Positions 48,500-59,417 of a stretch of DNA of 64,000 nt are shown here, piece by piece. Both the position numbers and the translations under genes were made by a program. Source of the stretch: Epiperipatus broadwayi (Eukaryota > Onychophora > Udeonychophora > Euonychophora > Peripatidae); the NCBI GenBank assembly GCA_028023455.1, contig JAQFVV010012423.1, positions 7,670,269-7,734,268 of the forward strand. The letters are read 5' to 3'. Positions within the stretch are counted from its first letter, which is position 1; the number at the start of each line of letters is the position of its first letter. The notes under the pieces were generated by a model. The model saw nothing but the letters and a program-made list of their open reading frames with translations. It ran no database searches and was not told the origin of the DNA.

Positions 48500-50230
48500 A
48501 CTTTTTTTTTGTTTGTTTACAAAGTTTACTTTCTTTCGTTTCTGAATTATTTTTCCCAAATAATATTTTTGACGATGGGATAATAATAGGTTTTTTTTTT
48601 TTTTTACCAAAGGGTCTTTTTTGGTGTGTGTTCAAATAGTAATTTGTGTTTTTTTTTAAATAGTATTACTGTTTTTGTAAAATTGGATTGACAAAATTCA
48701 AGAGAGAACGGTTTTTTTTTGATGGATCTTTAAATAATTTACATTACTTTAATAGGTTTACATTTGATTGCCAACAACAATTATTGGGAGGTGTTGTTTT
48801 TTTTTCCACGCATGTGTGTGTATGTTTAAATAAAAATTAAAACCTTTACTTTTATCGGTTTATATTTGATTGACAACTGATTTGACTTCCTTTCGTTTAT
48901 AAATTATGGTTTTGGTTCTACAAATAAATATTTTTGACAATAGGACAATAATAGTTGTTGTTTGTTTAATCTTTATTGACAAGAGCGGGTGTTTTTTTGG
49001 TGTAGATTCAAATAGTAATTTGGGTTACGTTTAAATAATAAGTTGCGGTCTTACTTTGATTGGTTTACATTTGATTGCCGACACTAGTTATTGGGAGAAG
49101 GGGTGTTTTTTGTGTGTACAATTGTAGACAACAATTATTGGGAGAAGGGGTGCAACCATTTAAAGAATAGTAGTTTACATTACTTTTAGTAGTGGTGTAC
49201 ATTTGATTGCTGACAATAATTAGTGAGAGGGGTGGGTGTTTTTGGGTGATGATTAAATACTAATTTACCTTCCTTTTATTTTACATTTGATTGCTGACAA
49301 CAATTATTGGGAGCTAAACAGGTTGTTTTTTTGTGTATGTTTAAATCAAAATGGAAGTTACTTTTATCGGTTATATTTGATTGACAACGGTTTTGACTTT
49401 CTTCTTTTTTTTTTTTTCGTTTATAAATTATGGTTTTGGTTTGCCCAAAACCTAATATTTTTGACAATGGGATAATAATAGTTGTTGTGTTTTTTTTTCA
49501 TTTTTATTGACAAGAGTGGGTCTTTTTTTGGTTTATGTTCAAATAGTAATTTGGGTTACGTTTAAAAAATAATCGGTTTACCTTATTTTTAGTGCTTTTC
49601 ATTTGATTTCCGACAACAATTAGTGGGAGGGGTGTTTTTGTTTACAATTAAAGAATAATTGTACGTTCCTTTTATTTTTTACATTTGATTGCCGACAACA
49701 ATTATTGGGAGAAAGGGTTTTGTGTTTTTTTTTTGTTTGTGTGTATATTTAAATCAAAATTTAAGTGACTTTTATCGGTTACCATTTGATTGAAAACTGA
49801 TTTGACTTTTTTTTTTTTTTCATTTATAAATTATTTAGGTTTTCCCAAATAATATTCGATTTGCCAATGGGACAATAATAGTCTAGGTTTCTTTAATTTT
49901 GATTGACAAAAGTGGGTCTTTTTTGGTGTAAGTTCAAATAGTAATTTGGGTTATGTTTAACTAATAATTTACTGTCTTACTTTGATTGGTTTACATTTGA
50001 TTGCCGATGACAATTAGTTGGAGGGTTTGTTTTTTTTTCTATACGATTAAAGAATAATTGACGTTCCTTTTATTTGACCATTTGATTGTCGACGACAACA
50101 ATTATTGGGAGGAGAGAGGTTTTTGGGGCTATGTTTAAATAAAAATTTTAGTTACTTCTTTTATTTTACATTTGATTGCTGATGACAACAATTATTGGGA
50201 GAAGAAGGGATGTACGTTTAAATAAAAATT
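48500..50230. repeat. T/G-rich interspersed-motif array inside the transposon
   Basis: Three short motifs recur in irregular order, separated by poly-T: ACATTTGATTGCCGACAACA with ATTATTGGGAG; GACAATGGGATAATAATAG (48573, 48937, 49462, 49872); and ATTGACAAGAGTGGGTCTTT (48975, 49507, 49904). All are on one strand. Open frames here are artefacts of the strand bias. Confidence 0.85.
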
Positions 50231-50833
50231 GAAGTTACTTCTTTTATTTTTGACATTTGACGAAGGCCATTTAGAATCCCTCAAACAAGCTTGCCTTTAT
50301 GAAATGAACATTTCCATCGGCAGATGTTTTTGGATCTCAAATCTGCATATATTTGCCGCACAATCCAATCTTTTCTTTCAGCAGCAGGATGTTTTTTTTC
50401 TTTTTTTCTGCTGTAGAAATATTTCAGCACTGGCTTCCATGTCTGGCAATTCCCATCTTTTCAAGTTTTCTGTTGTGGGAATTAGCCATACTTTTTGTCT
50501 CGGAAAATTTCTCACTAAAACGTGACTCAAAGTGTGATTTTTAAAATTTTATGCTACCCCACCCTAATCGAAAATTTAGGAGGAATACAAATTTATGAGG
50601 AACAATCACTACTGTTAAAATTGATAAAATGTAACAGTACATCAATTCGTCTTAAAAAAAAGGCACCAATGGAAATTTAAATTAATTTTGACACGATCAC
50701 ATTAACACACCCTCGTACGATATTGTTACATCAAATACATAACGCAGAATTACGATATAGTGCATGACACAAACAATTACGGCATTTTCTTCTGCTTTTA
50801 GCATCAGAAAAAGCACACTGTTAGCCGCTTAAG

Positions 50834-50971
50834 CCGAGTTAACACTCTTTCTAGATTTTATCGTAGAAAAAAACTTAACTCCGAGTTAACACTCTACCTT
50901 TTAGCATAGAAAGTAGACTTAACTCCGAGTTAACAATCTTTCTAGGATTTATTTTAGAAAGAATGCTTAAA
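50834..50971. repeat. Three-unit tandem repeat near the right end of the transposon
   Basis: Units of 47, 44 and 47 bases each start CCGAGTTAACA and contain a TAGAAA block. The joints read CTTAACTCCGAGTTAAC, a palindrome, so each unit could form a cruciform. Confidence 0.8.
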
Positions 50972-51063
50972 GGCTTGGGTGCGGCCGCGGAAACAGCATA
51001 TTTCTAGAAATTTAGCTAGAAATAGCACCTCTAGTGGCTGACACGAAGGATCAGATGACAACC

Positions 51064-51071
51064 TATATTTC
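51064..51071. repeat. Right target-site duplication TATATTTC
   Basis: 8 bp, identical to 48390-48397. Confidence 0.85.
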
Positions 51072-51815
51072 TTATATTATTTTCAATTTTTTTATAGCAA
51101 AATATATCACAACATTAATATTTCATTCAGTAAGCATTTGTAAAATATTTTATAACATAAAATTTGTTCACTTGTTAAATTTCTTTCAGAAGACCTACAT
51201 ATTTGCATTCATTAAAGATAGATACTTTTAAAAAAAAAAAAATTCAAGATTTTTTTTTCTCTTCTAAAATGTGTATATTTCAATCGGTTTTTATATAAAA
51301 ATTACAGTTTCTACATCCAAGTGCTCATGATATAATATAGTGCTAATCTTCAAAAAGAAACCTGTTGTAGTACAATTTATTTTAAATAAAGAAAATCATT
51401 TAGAACAATAATTCATTCATCAGTTTTTATAAGTAAATCTTTTTTTAAAAAAAAACATATAAATTTTAAAGTCACTTTCTTTCAATTTTGTCAACATATT
51501 ACTTGCAGATATTCATTTTAATAGCTGTTTCTAGTTAAATTAGAAATAAAGTAATCCATTCACATTCATATAGAGTAAATTATATTCACACATCATAAAA
51601 AATATTCTCTCATCCTGGTTTTCATTCAAGTGCATAATATTAATTTTTTTTCTCTTTTTTTTAAATTGATAAAACCATTAGTATAATTCTCAAAAAATAT
51701 CCTTTTCATACTTGTTAGTTCAAACTTTATAGAAAAATTATATTTATTAGAATTACTAAAAATAAATGTTCATTCATTCTAAATATATCAAACATATTAA
51801 ATTCAAAATCCTTAC

Positions 51816-51909
51816 ATATCTCCAAATCTCCTCCAGGCCTATGATTGAATTCTTTTTGGCATTTGATCCACGTTTTACCAACACTCTGATGATAACTATC
51901 TGCTGCCAT
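51816..51909 (-). CDS. Candidate first coding exon, unknown gene
   Basis: From ATG, 31 codons of balanced composition (MAADSYHQSVGKTWIKCQKE, then EFNHRPGGDLEI with the first E shared), ending in phase 1 at a GTAAGG donor. Much less AT-driven than the surrounding frames. Not recognised. The following exons would lie at lower coordinates, possibly beyond the transposon at 48398-51063, but I found no partner with matching phase that convinces me. Confidence 0.35.
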
Positions 51910-52690
51910 AAAACTATCATAGTTCCTAATTAAGCTTTGAAGTAAAATTTTCCGATAGAGAAAAACTGGTTTCTATTCAGGCATTATTTTAAAACAGTTA
52001 CTTAAAATTATACTTTAAAAAATTTTTTAAATAGAAAATAATAATGACTATAAAAATTATAACTTTTAGCAATTAGACAAATAAAATAAAAATATTAATA
52101 ATCAATTTCACACTCACTTATTAACACTTCACTGTCTATACTGATCGAACATTCCTTTTTATATTGATTTGATCTAGTAATGTCATTGGTTACCTCTGCT
52201 TTTAAATACGTACTAATTTACATAAAAATTAAATATTACCTTTAAAAAATACTTTTTGCACTATGACTAATCATTTATTAAATATTATATCAGAATTATT
52301 TAATACTTTAAATATTAAATACTTTTATTTAAAACAATCTAAAACATTTAATAACTCTAAAATATTAATTTTTAAAGCAAAATATTATTATTCAAGCAAT
52401 ACAATAACTTTAATCATTATTTTCAAATAAAATTTACAAATATTAATTTGCAAAATTTAAATGTTTATTTTATTACAAGAGTAGAAATCAAGGTTTTTAG
52501 TCTACAGACATGAAAGCTCACATACCAACACAAACACCTTTAAATCATGTGACATGTTCAGAACATTCTAGACTAATATTAAATTATTTATGATTTAAAC
52601 AATAACTTGAACAAATAATTATTTTAAACATATTAAATACATTATATAATATTTATTACTGTCATTTAACTATTATTTTATTACTGCATC
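51910..52690. other. AT-rich sequence without recognised gene
   Basis: Would contain the promoter of the candidate exon at 51909. No further features seen. Confidence 0.4.
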
Positions 52691-52711
52691 AGTTAAATAT
52701 AATCATCATCA

Positions 52712-53398
52712 TCAACCATTATCAATCCACTGCAGGATGAAGGGCTCTCCAAGTTTAACCCATCTTTTCCAATCTTTAGCTTCTCTTCTCCACATCACCC
52801 CTGCACACTTTCTTATTTCATCCATCCATCTCACATGTGGTCTCTTTCTGGGTCTTTTACAATCTCTTGAAATCCAGTTTAAAATTTCAATTGTCCATCT
52901 ATTATCATCTCTTCTAGCAATATGTCCAGCCCAACTCCACTTCAGTCTTTTAATTTTTTCAAGAATATCAGTAATACCTGTTTGTTCTCTTACCCATACA
53001 TTGCGTTTTTGATCTCTTCTTGTTACTCCCAACATGCATCTCTCCATACTTCCTTGAGTGGTTTGAAGTCTCTGTATTGCTTTTCTATTAAGTGTCCAAG
53101 TCTCAGATCCATAAGTAAGAACTGGCAAAACACATTTATTAAAAACCTTCCTTTTCAAACACATAGGCATATTTCCTTTTAGTATCAAGTTATTTCTACC
53201 AAAAGCACTCCAAACAAATTTAATTCTATGATTAATTTCATCCATTATGTTTCCATCGGTATTAATAATCTGACCAAGGTATTTGTAACTGTTAACTTCT
53301 TCTAATTCATCATAATCAATCTTTATTTTCATATTTTGAGAAAATCTATTAAACATTACTTTAGTCTTTTTAACATTTATCTTTAGTCCTACTTTCAT
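52712..53398 (-). pseudogene. RTE reverse transcriptase, C-terminal piece
   Basis: 228 residues: INVKKTKVMFN, YGSETWTLN, then GHIARRDDNRWT and RPHVRWMDEIRKCAG near the end, the C-terminal signature of RTE polyproteins, and a stop. The other LINE fragments in the window (940, 21243, 42845) match this part, as expected from 5' truncation. Confidence 0.88.
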
Positions 53399-53828
53399 CT
53401 GATAACTCCTGCAGCATTTCCTGTAACTCTAAAGCATTATTTGCAAAAACAACTACATCATCTACAAAATCTAAATGACTTAAATAATCTCCATTTACTT
53501 TCACTCCTTTAGCTTCCCATTTTAATCCACAAAATACTTCTTGTAGCACTGCTGTAAAAAGTTTTGGAGATATGGAGTCACCCTGTCTTACACCCTTCTC
53601 AATGTTGACTTTCCTACTATCATTATGTAATCTAATTGTTGTTGTTGCATTTTTATAAATATTCTTTAAAATATGACAATATGCTGGATCTATACCTTGA
53701 TGATCCAATGCTTTAATCACTGAAGAAATGTTTATAGAATCAAATGTCTTTTCATAATCTACAAATCCTAAGCATAATGGCAACTCATATTCATTTGTCC
53801 TTTCTATAACTTCTCTCAATACCTGCAT
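53370..53828 (-). pseudogene. RTE reverse transcriptase, catalytic core
   Basis: 152 residues. LGFVDYEKTFDSI is motif A (catalytic Asp present), GVRQGDSISPKLF is motif B, and LDFVDDVVVF is motif C with both Asp residues (usually FADD). It overlaps the next frame by 29 bases, where a single-base shift near 53385 breaks the element. Confidence 0.88.
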
Positions 53829-54023
53829 ATGATCTACTGTACTAAAACCACTTTTAAATCCAGCTTGTTCTCTTGGTTGGTGAAGGTCCAGTGTTCTCTG
53901 TAGATGAGTTGTAATTATCTTAGTAAAAATTTTGTATAAAACTGATAAAAGACTGATAGGTCTGTAATTTCTAATATATTCTTTATCACCTTTTTAAAAT
54001 AGTAATATTAATACTGCATTCTT

Positions 54024-54461
54024 TCAATCATCTGGTACATCTTTATCATTCAGACATTTGGAATATAACTTTGCTAAAAAAAATTCTATCACATTACCTG
54101 CTTCTTTTAATATATCAATTATAATTCCATCATTACCTGGAGCCTTCTTTTTCTTCATAAATTTAATTGCATGTCTCACCTCCTCACTCAAAATTCTGGG
54201 CAATTCAGAAGATATAATAGGTATAGGAGGTACTTGTTCTTTATTGCTATATAATTCTTGATAGAAATCTTCTACACATTTCATGATGTCATCTCTCTTT
54301 TTAGTAATAATGCCATTTTTTTTCCTTATTGCAGATATAAATTTCCTACCAATACCAAAATGTTGTTTTACACTCTTTAGACTTTTATTCTCTTCTACAG
54401 CTTTCCTTGCTAGTTCACAATTATACTTTCTTATATCATTTTCAACTCTTTTCCACACCAT
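54024..54461 (-). pseudogene. RTE reverse transcriptase, N-terminal piece
   Basis: 145 residues. The end carries LSEEVRHAIKFMKKKKAPGN with DG following, the conserved start of the RTE RT domain (KAPGxDG). The basic stretch before it links to the missing endonuclease. Confidence 0.82.
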
Positions 54462-55182
54462 TTTACAAAATTAGAGATATTCAATCCTTTTTAATGCATC
54501 ATTTTTATATCTCTTCATATTCCTTCTTTTCTTCATAAATTCTCTAGTCTCAGTAGAAATTTTATTGGTCAATTGCTGCTTTTTTCTACCAGCTATCTTT
54601 GTGGCAGTTTTTAAAAAGTGTATCAGTTATTTTCCTATTAATTTCATTCAAATCTAAATCTTGTTCAAAATCTACTAAATATATATATTACTTAATTTTA
54701 TCTTTTAAATGATATACTATATTGTTTTTATCATTTATCTTACATTAAAATGACTTTGAAATATTTAAAATCTCTTTACAAGCTTCTATTTAAGAAGTCT
54801 GAATCTCTCCTACTACAAAATTACTATAATATATTGTAAACCATTACAAATTTAATTTTTTTTAAAAATAGCTATATCTAAAGCTCTACTCAAAATAATT
54901 GTACTAAGTATATGAGCACAATATACTTAGACAAAGAATAATTTATAGTGATTATAAAATTAAATAGAAAATAGTATAAAAAAATAAAAGTAAAAATTTA
55001 AATAGTAAAAAAAAAAAAGCAATAATAATAAAACTACAAAATATATCAGAATTTAAGGCATATTATAATATCATAGTGAATGAAATAAACATACAATTTT
55101 AGACACTTCTACAAATAATTATTTAGTTGGTTGACTAATAATACTTATTTACTGATTTAAAATAATATGTTGGTTTTATCCA

Positions 55183-55697
55183 GTTAAGTGTGAAGATATT
55201 TAATATTCACACTTTCAGATCTAAGTACTTTAGACTGGCTTGGATATATAGAAAGACAAGTAAAGAATAGGGTGGACCGTCCTATTCTTGTTAAATTCTC
55301 TGTCTTGTATTTATGATCTGATTGGCTGTTAGATACTGATAAGCGCGAGAGGTTTGCAGTCTCTCAATTTAATTTCAATACTGTTTGTGCTTTATAAAAA
55401 TAAATATTATTTATATACGTTACTGCATTTATAACATCTAAAAACTATTGCATAGTAAATCGTAGGATTTCACACTGTATGTTTGTAATTTAAACTCAGT
55501 GAGTTAAGTGTGAAGATATTTAATATTCATGCTTTCAGATCTAAGTACTTTAGACTGGCTTGGATATATAGAAAGACAAGTAAAGAATAGGGTGGACCAC
55601 CCTATTCTTATTAAATTCTGTCTTGTATTTATGATCTGATTGGCTGTTAGATAGTGATGAGTGTGAGAGGTTTGCAGTCTCTCAATTTAATTCCAAT
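55183..55697. repeat. Direct repeat of about 197 bp, two copies 320 bp apart
   Basis: 55183-55380 and 55503-55697 share GTTAAGTGTGAAGATATTTA through GCAGTCTCTCAATTTAATT with few changes. Each contains an imperfect hairpin (AAGAATAGG...CCTATTCTT) and TCTGATTGGCTGTTAG, related to the hairpin at 14365. Confidence 0.88.
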
Positions 55698-55841
55698 AAT
55701 GAATAATTTATCTGTAGTATAATTTTCACTACACTCATGCAAAATACAGACTGTTTTCTTTCTGCTTTCAAACCTGTACATATCTTGTGTTAGAATAATG
55801 TAGTGAAAATTATACTACAGATATATTATTCATTATTGGAT
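55692..55841. mobile_element. Small inverted-repeat element (MITE), about 150 bp
   Basis: The terminal repeats are CCAATAATGAATAAT at the left and its complement at the right, continuing inward through GTAGTATAATTTTCACTACA (about 40 bp in all). No coding sequence. It adjoins the second direct repeat. Confidence 0.75.
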
Positions 55842-55899
55842 AATCTCCAGCTTAATGAGTGACTAATAAGAAATTATTAATATGTTGTTTTTGTTTTTT

Positions 55900-56440
55900 G
55901 GAGGTCCTGGTGAGGTATCTGGAAAAGTTTTAAAGTTTAGTAGTAATATGTTGGCTTCAAATATAGAGGAATTCATTAGAAATATATGATCCATGCAGTG
56001 TTTTTATTGTTCCAATTTTTAAAAACAAGTAGAATAGACAAGATTGCACTGATTGTCAAAGAATATCTTTATTATCAACCACAACAAGAGTATTTTAAAA
56101 ATTTTGTTTAATAGATTTATGTTTAACAGAGACTCAATGTGATTTTAGAGAATTAAGAAGCACTATAGACTTGGTTTTTGCTGCATAAAATGCAAGAAAA
56201 AATTTTCAAACAAAGAATGATTTATATATTTTTATTGATTTGGTCAAGATATTTGATTAACATAAGAGAACAGGTCTGTGGCATTGTTTAAGATTAGTTG
56301 ATTGTCCACCAAAATTTTTTTAATTATATAATATAGTGTCTACATGATGAAATGAGATGGGGTGTTATTACTTCAAGTGAAAAATCTGAGATATTTGTAA
56401 TGAAAACTGATATAAAACAAGAATGTGTACTGAAGCTGTG
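55900..56440 (+). pseudogene. Second non-LTR reverse transcriptase family, fragment
   Basis: Broken frames with the RT blocks CDFRELRSTIDLVFAA (about 56135-56190) and NDLYIFIDLVKIFD, motif A with the catalytic Asp, followed by RTGLWHCL. It differs from the RTE copies in this window, resembling Jockey/CR1-type RTs. Stops in all frames. Confidence 0.65.
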
Positions 56441-56639
56441 AATAAATAGTCATGTATATGCTAGCTTCACCATTTACTGTGGACTAGCTAAACCATTCAC
56501 TATGGACTAGATAAAGACCATAAGTCCAACCACAGTGAGTGTACTGTAAATCCATTGATATAAGTATGTAAATAGTTATAACAGTGAATAAATTGTAAGT
56601 TTAAATTATTTAAAAAGGTAATGAATAAAAAGACAAAAA

Positions 56640-57600
56640 AAAATAGACACTGTCATAATTAATGATATGCCAGTCAAGATGGAACTTGACACAGGATCAG
56701 CGGTGTTTATAGTTTCAAGAAAGACCTGGACAATCACTAATAAAAAGAATAAATATAAAACTGCATCATTGCAATAGGTCAACATCAGACTACCAAGGGA
56801 ATAAAATAAAACTTTTGGGTCAGGCAAGAGTTAAAATTACTATGCCTAACAACCATTTGTAGTGGCATCTGGTGATCACAACAACTTGTTAGGCTGTGAC
56901 TGGTTCAGTAACTTAGGGTTCAAAGTGAACCAGCTCACATTATCAACGATGAAGTCTAAATACTCAGCAGACTTCAACACAAAACTAACCATGAAAATGA
57001 ATGGAAGCTGGAACACCAGAATTTCCAGGACTCTGCCAGCACAGCACTCCACTCTGAGCACAGTAACAGGAAAGATTTCTGCAAAGCTATTATTCAACGA
57101 TCCTTAAGAACTATGCTATCAACCCTGAAACCTGATGCCAAACTTGAACAAGAAGATAAAAACAAAATAAAACTCCAAATAGGGACACAAGTACTATGCC
57201 ATATGTACAATGGATCCACAAAATGGATACCTGCAGTGGTGACTCAAATAAAGGGTCTCTACACTGTCATTGTGCAAACATAAGATGGTCATCACCATCA
57301 CAACCAGCTAAGATTCAACCACACATCAGAAGGTAACAAAAGCAGTGGTCAACTTGGGAAAGTACCTCAAGCAGAGAAGATGAACAGCAAAATCAAAACA
57401 GCAGCAGAAATCAGAAACCAAGTTCCTCAAGTGAAGATGAAGACAGGAACAGGAATCAAACGGAGAAACCAACCAAGTGGACAATACAATATCCAGCACA
57501 TCTTGATGTCCTCCAGGGCTAATTTTAGCCAGGGGAGAGATGTCATATCTGACCTTGCCATTGGAAGTGGACTATTCCAGATTCCTTACCTTATTGGCTA
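56640..57600 (+). pseudogene. Gypsy remnant: protease joined to integrase tail
   Basis: INDMPVKMELDTGSAVFIVS at about 56660 is an aspartic protease with an intact DTG. After frame changes, GDHNNLLGCDWFSNLGFKVN (from about 56868) is its C-terminal half. From about 57110 the sequence is an integrase C-terminus (KIKLQIGTQVLCHMY, GSTKWIPAVVTQIKGLYTV). RT, RNase H and the integrase core are deleted. The type resembles K02A2.6-like Gypsy proteins and differs from the elements at 24-41 kb. The reading ends just before the LTR. Confidence 0.75.
57529..57540 (+). promoter_or_regulatory. Polypurine tract of the second Gypsy element
   Basis: CCAGGGGAGAGA immediately before the TG of the LTR. Confidence 0.6.
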
Positions 57601-58123
57601 GCACCTAGTTGCTATCCAAAGGGATTAAATCCTTCACTGGGGTTCGCGCACCAAACCTACATGTTTCCAGTAAGATAAGGGATCTGCCATTAAATAGTCA
57701 GCCTTTTGGAGGCAAGACAGAGAGCAATTACTTCTGTTAACCTGAACGACAGGACATGCTCTCCATTAAACCTTCTGCTATCAGCAAAGGTATTTATCTA
57801 GTCATTATCGCGATGTCCACATAGTGAGGCAAGTCCACCTATGGACTGGAAACTGCTATGTCTGAATTAGAGCCAACTCGAGATAAAATACATAGCTGGA
57901 AGTCTTACCAGAGTTCACAATGCAGGCTAATCATTTAGCTAGAAGCGAGTTCCGTACTCGGCTCGACTATCTCTGCATTTAATTGTATCAACTGCATTTA
58001 TTCGTTTAACTAATGTGTGTATATTTTTTGGACTAATAAATTGTATATATTAATTGCTGAGTAGTTATTCTTTTTGTGTCTGTTGGTTTGGAAACGAATC
58101 TGTAAGCCTAACCAAACACAACA
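57541..58123 (+). repeat. 3' LTR of the second Gypsy family
   Basis: 583 bases, TGTCATATCTGACC to ACACAACA, directly after a purine tract CCAGGGGAGAGA. A TATA-like stretch (TTGTATATATTAATT) lies near 58030-58045. Typical Gypsy layout. The 5' LTR is not in the window. Confidence 0.75.
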
Positions 58124-58129
58124 GAATCC

Positions 58130-59230
58130 ATTATGGAGGCTATATTTTAAGCAAGTCCATAACACTGACAGTGAAACTTTGATAATCTAAACAATACAGA
58201 CTAACATTACAAATCAAAGGATTGAAGTTTTTCAATTATCTACAGTATCTAATCTCATAAGCAAGAGCTCACAAAGATCTTGAATTGTTTTCATTGAATT
58301 TTTCTTTAATATAATGAGGTTTAATTTTTTTATATTGTTTGTATATATTATCCCATTTAGCTTTAACATACTATACTGTTTCTATTTTTTATATCAAGCA
58401 TGCTATTATTATGCTTATTATTAGATAAACTCAATTCGATTTTTTAAAGCCATCTTTAGATCTCTCTTTGTCCATTTTTTTAAAAAACAATATTCACTGT
58501 AATTTCAAAATGCACCTTATAATTTGTTTATTGCCATCAATTTTTTTTTTGTTTACTTTTTTCAAATAAATTGATTGCTGGTGTGAACTGCCATTACTTT
58601 TGGTTACTTTTCATTAGATTTAATTACACTAATATGCAGAAATGCTATATATTATATTACAATTTAATTCATTTTAAACCCAACATTCTACTTATGCAAT
58701 GTAGCTCTCAATTTAAATGCTAAAACAAATTCTTAATAAGTTGATATGCAATAGCCAATTTCTAAGGTTATATGATCAAGAGCTTATTTCACTATAGTTC
58801 TCTATTGCCTAGTTACATAATCTATTTTTGGCAGAAAAACAGTCTGAAGATTAGTAAAATAACTAAGCAATACAATTCATGTACATTAATACTTGGCCAG
58901 CATTGATAAATGTTGCCATATTTTGAACACAATTTAATACAGAATCTCAAATTTTCAACTAAACGCTGCCACATTTTGAACATAATTTATTATAGAATCT
59001 TAAATTTTGAAATACTCAATAAACTTTGAGTGACTCTTTACATCGACAAAAAACAAAATATGTTTGCTATTTAAATTGTAGTTAAATCTTATGTACATAA
59101 TTTTTTTTAGATAATAAAAAATAATATTACAATTAAAATATTAATACTAATAAAATTAAAAAAAATAATGGAAAAGTTTTTATTATTATTATTATTATGC
59201 ATATAAAAAAATAAATGTCTAAGTTAATAA
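58130..59230. other. AT-rich sequence upstream of the RBM28-like exon
   Basis: Includes an imperfect duplication of the block CATTTTGAACA..ATTTA..ACAGAATCT (about 58917-58950 and 58970-59000). No promoter element that I can defend. Confidence 0.4.
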
Positions 59231-59272
59231 ACATTAGTTCCGATCTATAATTTTCCGCGGGATTAATAAAAC

Positions 59273-59417
59273 ATGTCTGCAATATTGAAAACAATGGAGA
59301 AATCAAGTAGATATTTATTTGTAATAAATCTTCCTTTCGATTTGTCAAGTGAGGAATTAAATCAGTGTTTTAGCGAAATTGGACCTGTTGCAAGTGCATT
59401 TGTTGTTTTACGAAAAG
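59273..59417 (+). CDS. RBM28: RBM28/Nop4-like RNA-binding protein, exon 1 (partial gene)
   Basis: 48 codons and one base, ending at a donor AAAG|GTATTG within a Gly codon. It encodes the start of an RRM: SRYLFVINLPFDLSSEELNQ (RNP2-like LFVINL, then helix 1), CFSEIGPVASAFVVLRKG. This matches the beginning of RRM1 of RBM28 (LFVGRLP..., FSQVGPVKQCFVVTEKG), including the split glycine. Family role: nucleolar ribosome-biogenesis and snRNP-associated protein. Two in-frame ATGs exist (59273 and 59294). The 5' end GCGGGATTAATAAAAC precedes the first. The next exon (with RNP1) is not found, so intron 1 probably exceeds 4.5 kb. Confidence 0.72.

Larger units (their letters stand above)
48398..51063. 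mobile_element. Non-autonomous DNA transposon, 2,666 bp, with 8-bp TSD
   Basis: The ends are inverted for about 50 bases: GGTTCTCATCTGATCCTTCG at the left and GGTTGTCATCTGATCCTTCG from the right, continuing through TGTCAGCC.CTAGAGG with only a few differences. A perfect 8-bp duplication TATATTTC stands at 48390-48397 and 51064-51071. No transposase inside. The interior is a T/G-rich repeat field (48500-50230), a less repetitive 300-base part, and a three-unit array near the right end. An 8-bp duplication fits hAT, P or Merlin elements. The termini are not the usual hAT ones, so the superfamily is left open. Confidence 0.88.
52695..54800 (-). mobile_element. RTE-clade LINE, best-preserved copy (5' truncated)
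   Basis: Minus-strand non-LTR element covering most of the reverse transcriptase and the 3' end. On the sense strand it ends in a GATGATGAT-type microsatellite tail (52695-52712 on the plus strand shows ATCATCATC), typical of RTE elements. The apurinic endonuclease part is missing. At least two frameshifts separate the open frames. The frame order and motifs match arthropod-type RTE elements. Confidence 0.88.

Noticed and set aside
48500-50230. Repeated GGGAG/TTGGGAG motifs considered as telomere-like or G-quadruplex DNA
   Set aside because: G runs are too few and irregular. The repeat units are longer and T-dominated.
50229-50525. 98-residue plus-strand frame as a gene
   Set aside because: Lies within the non-autonomous transposon, starts in its repeat field, and has no recognised domain. 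Kept only as a possible captured fragment.
52737-53182. Plus-strand frames opposite the RTE LINE
   Set aside because: Antisense shadows of the reverse transcriptase.
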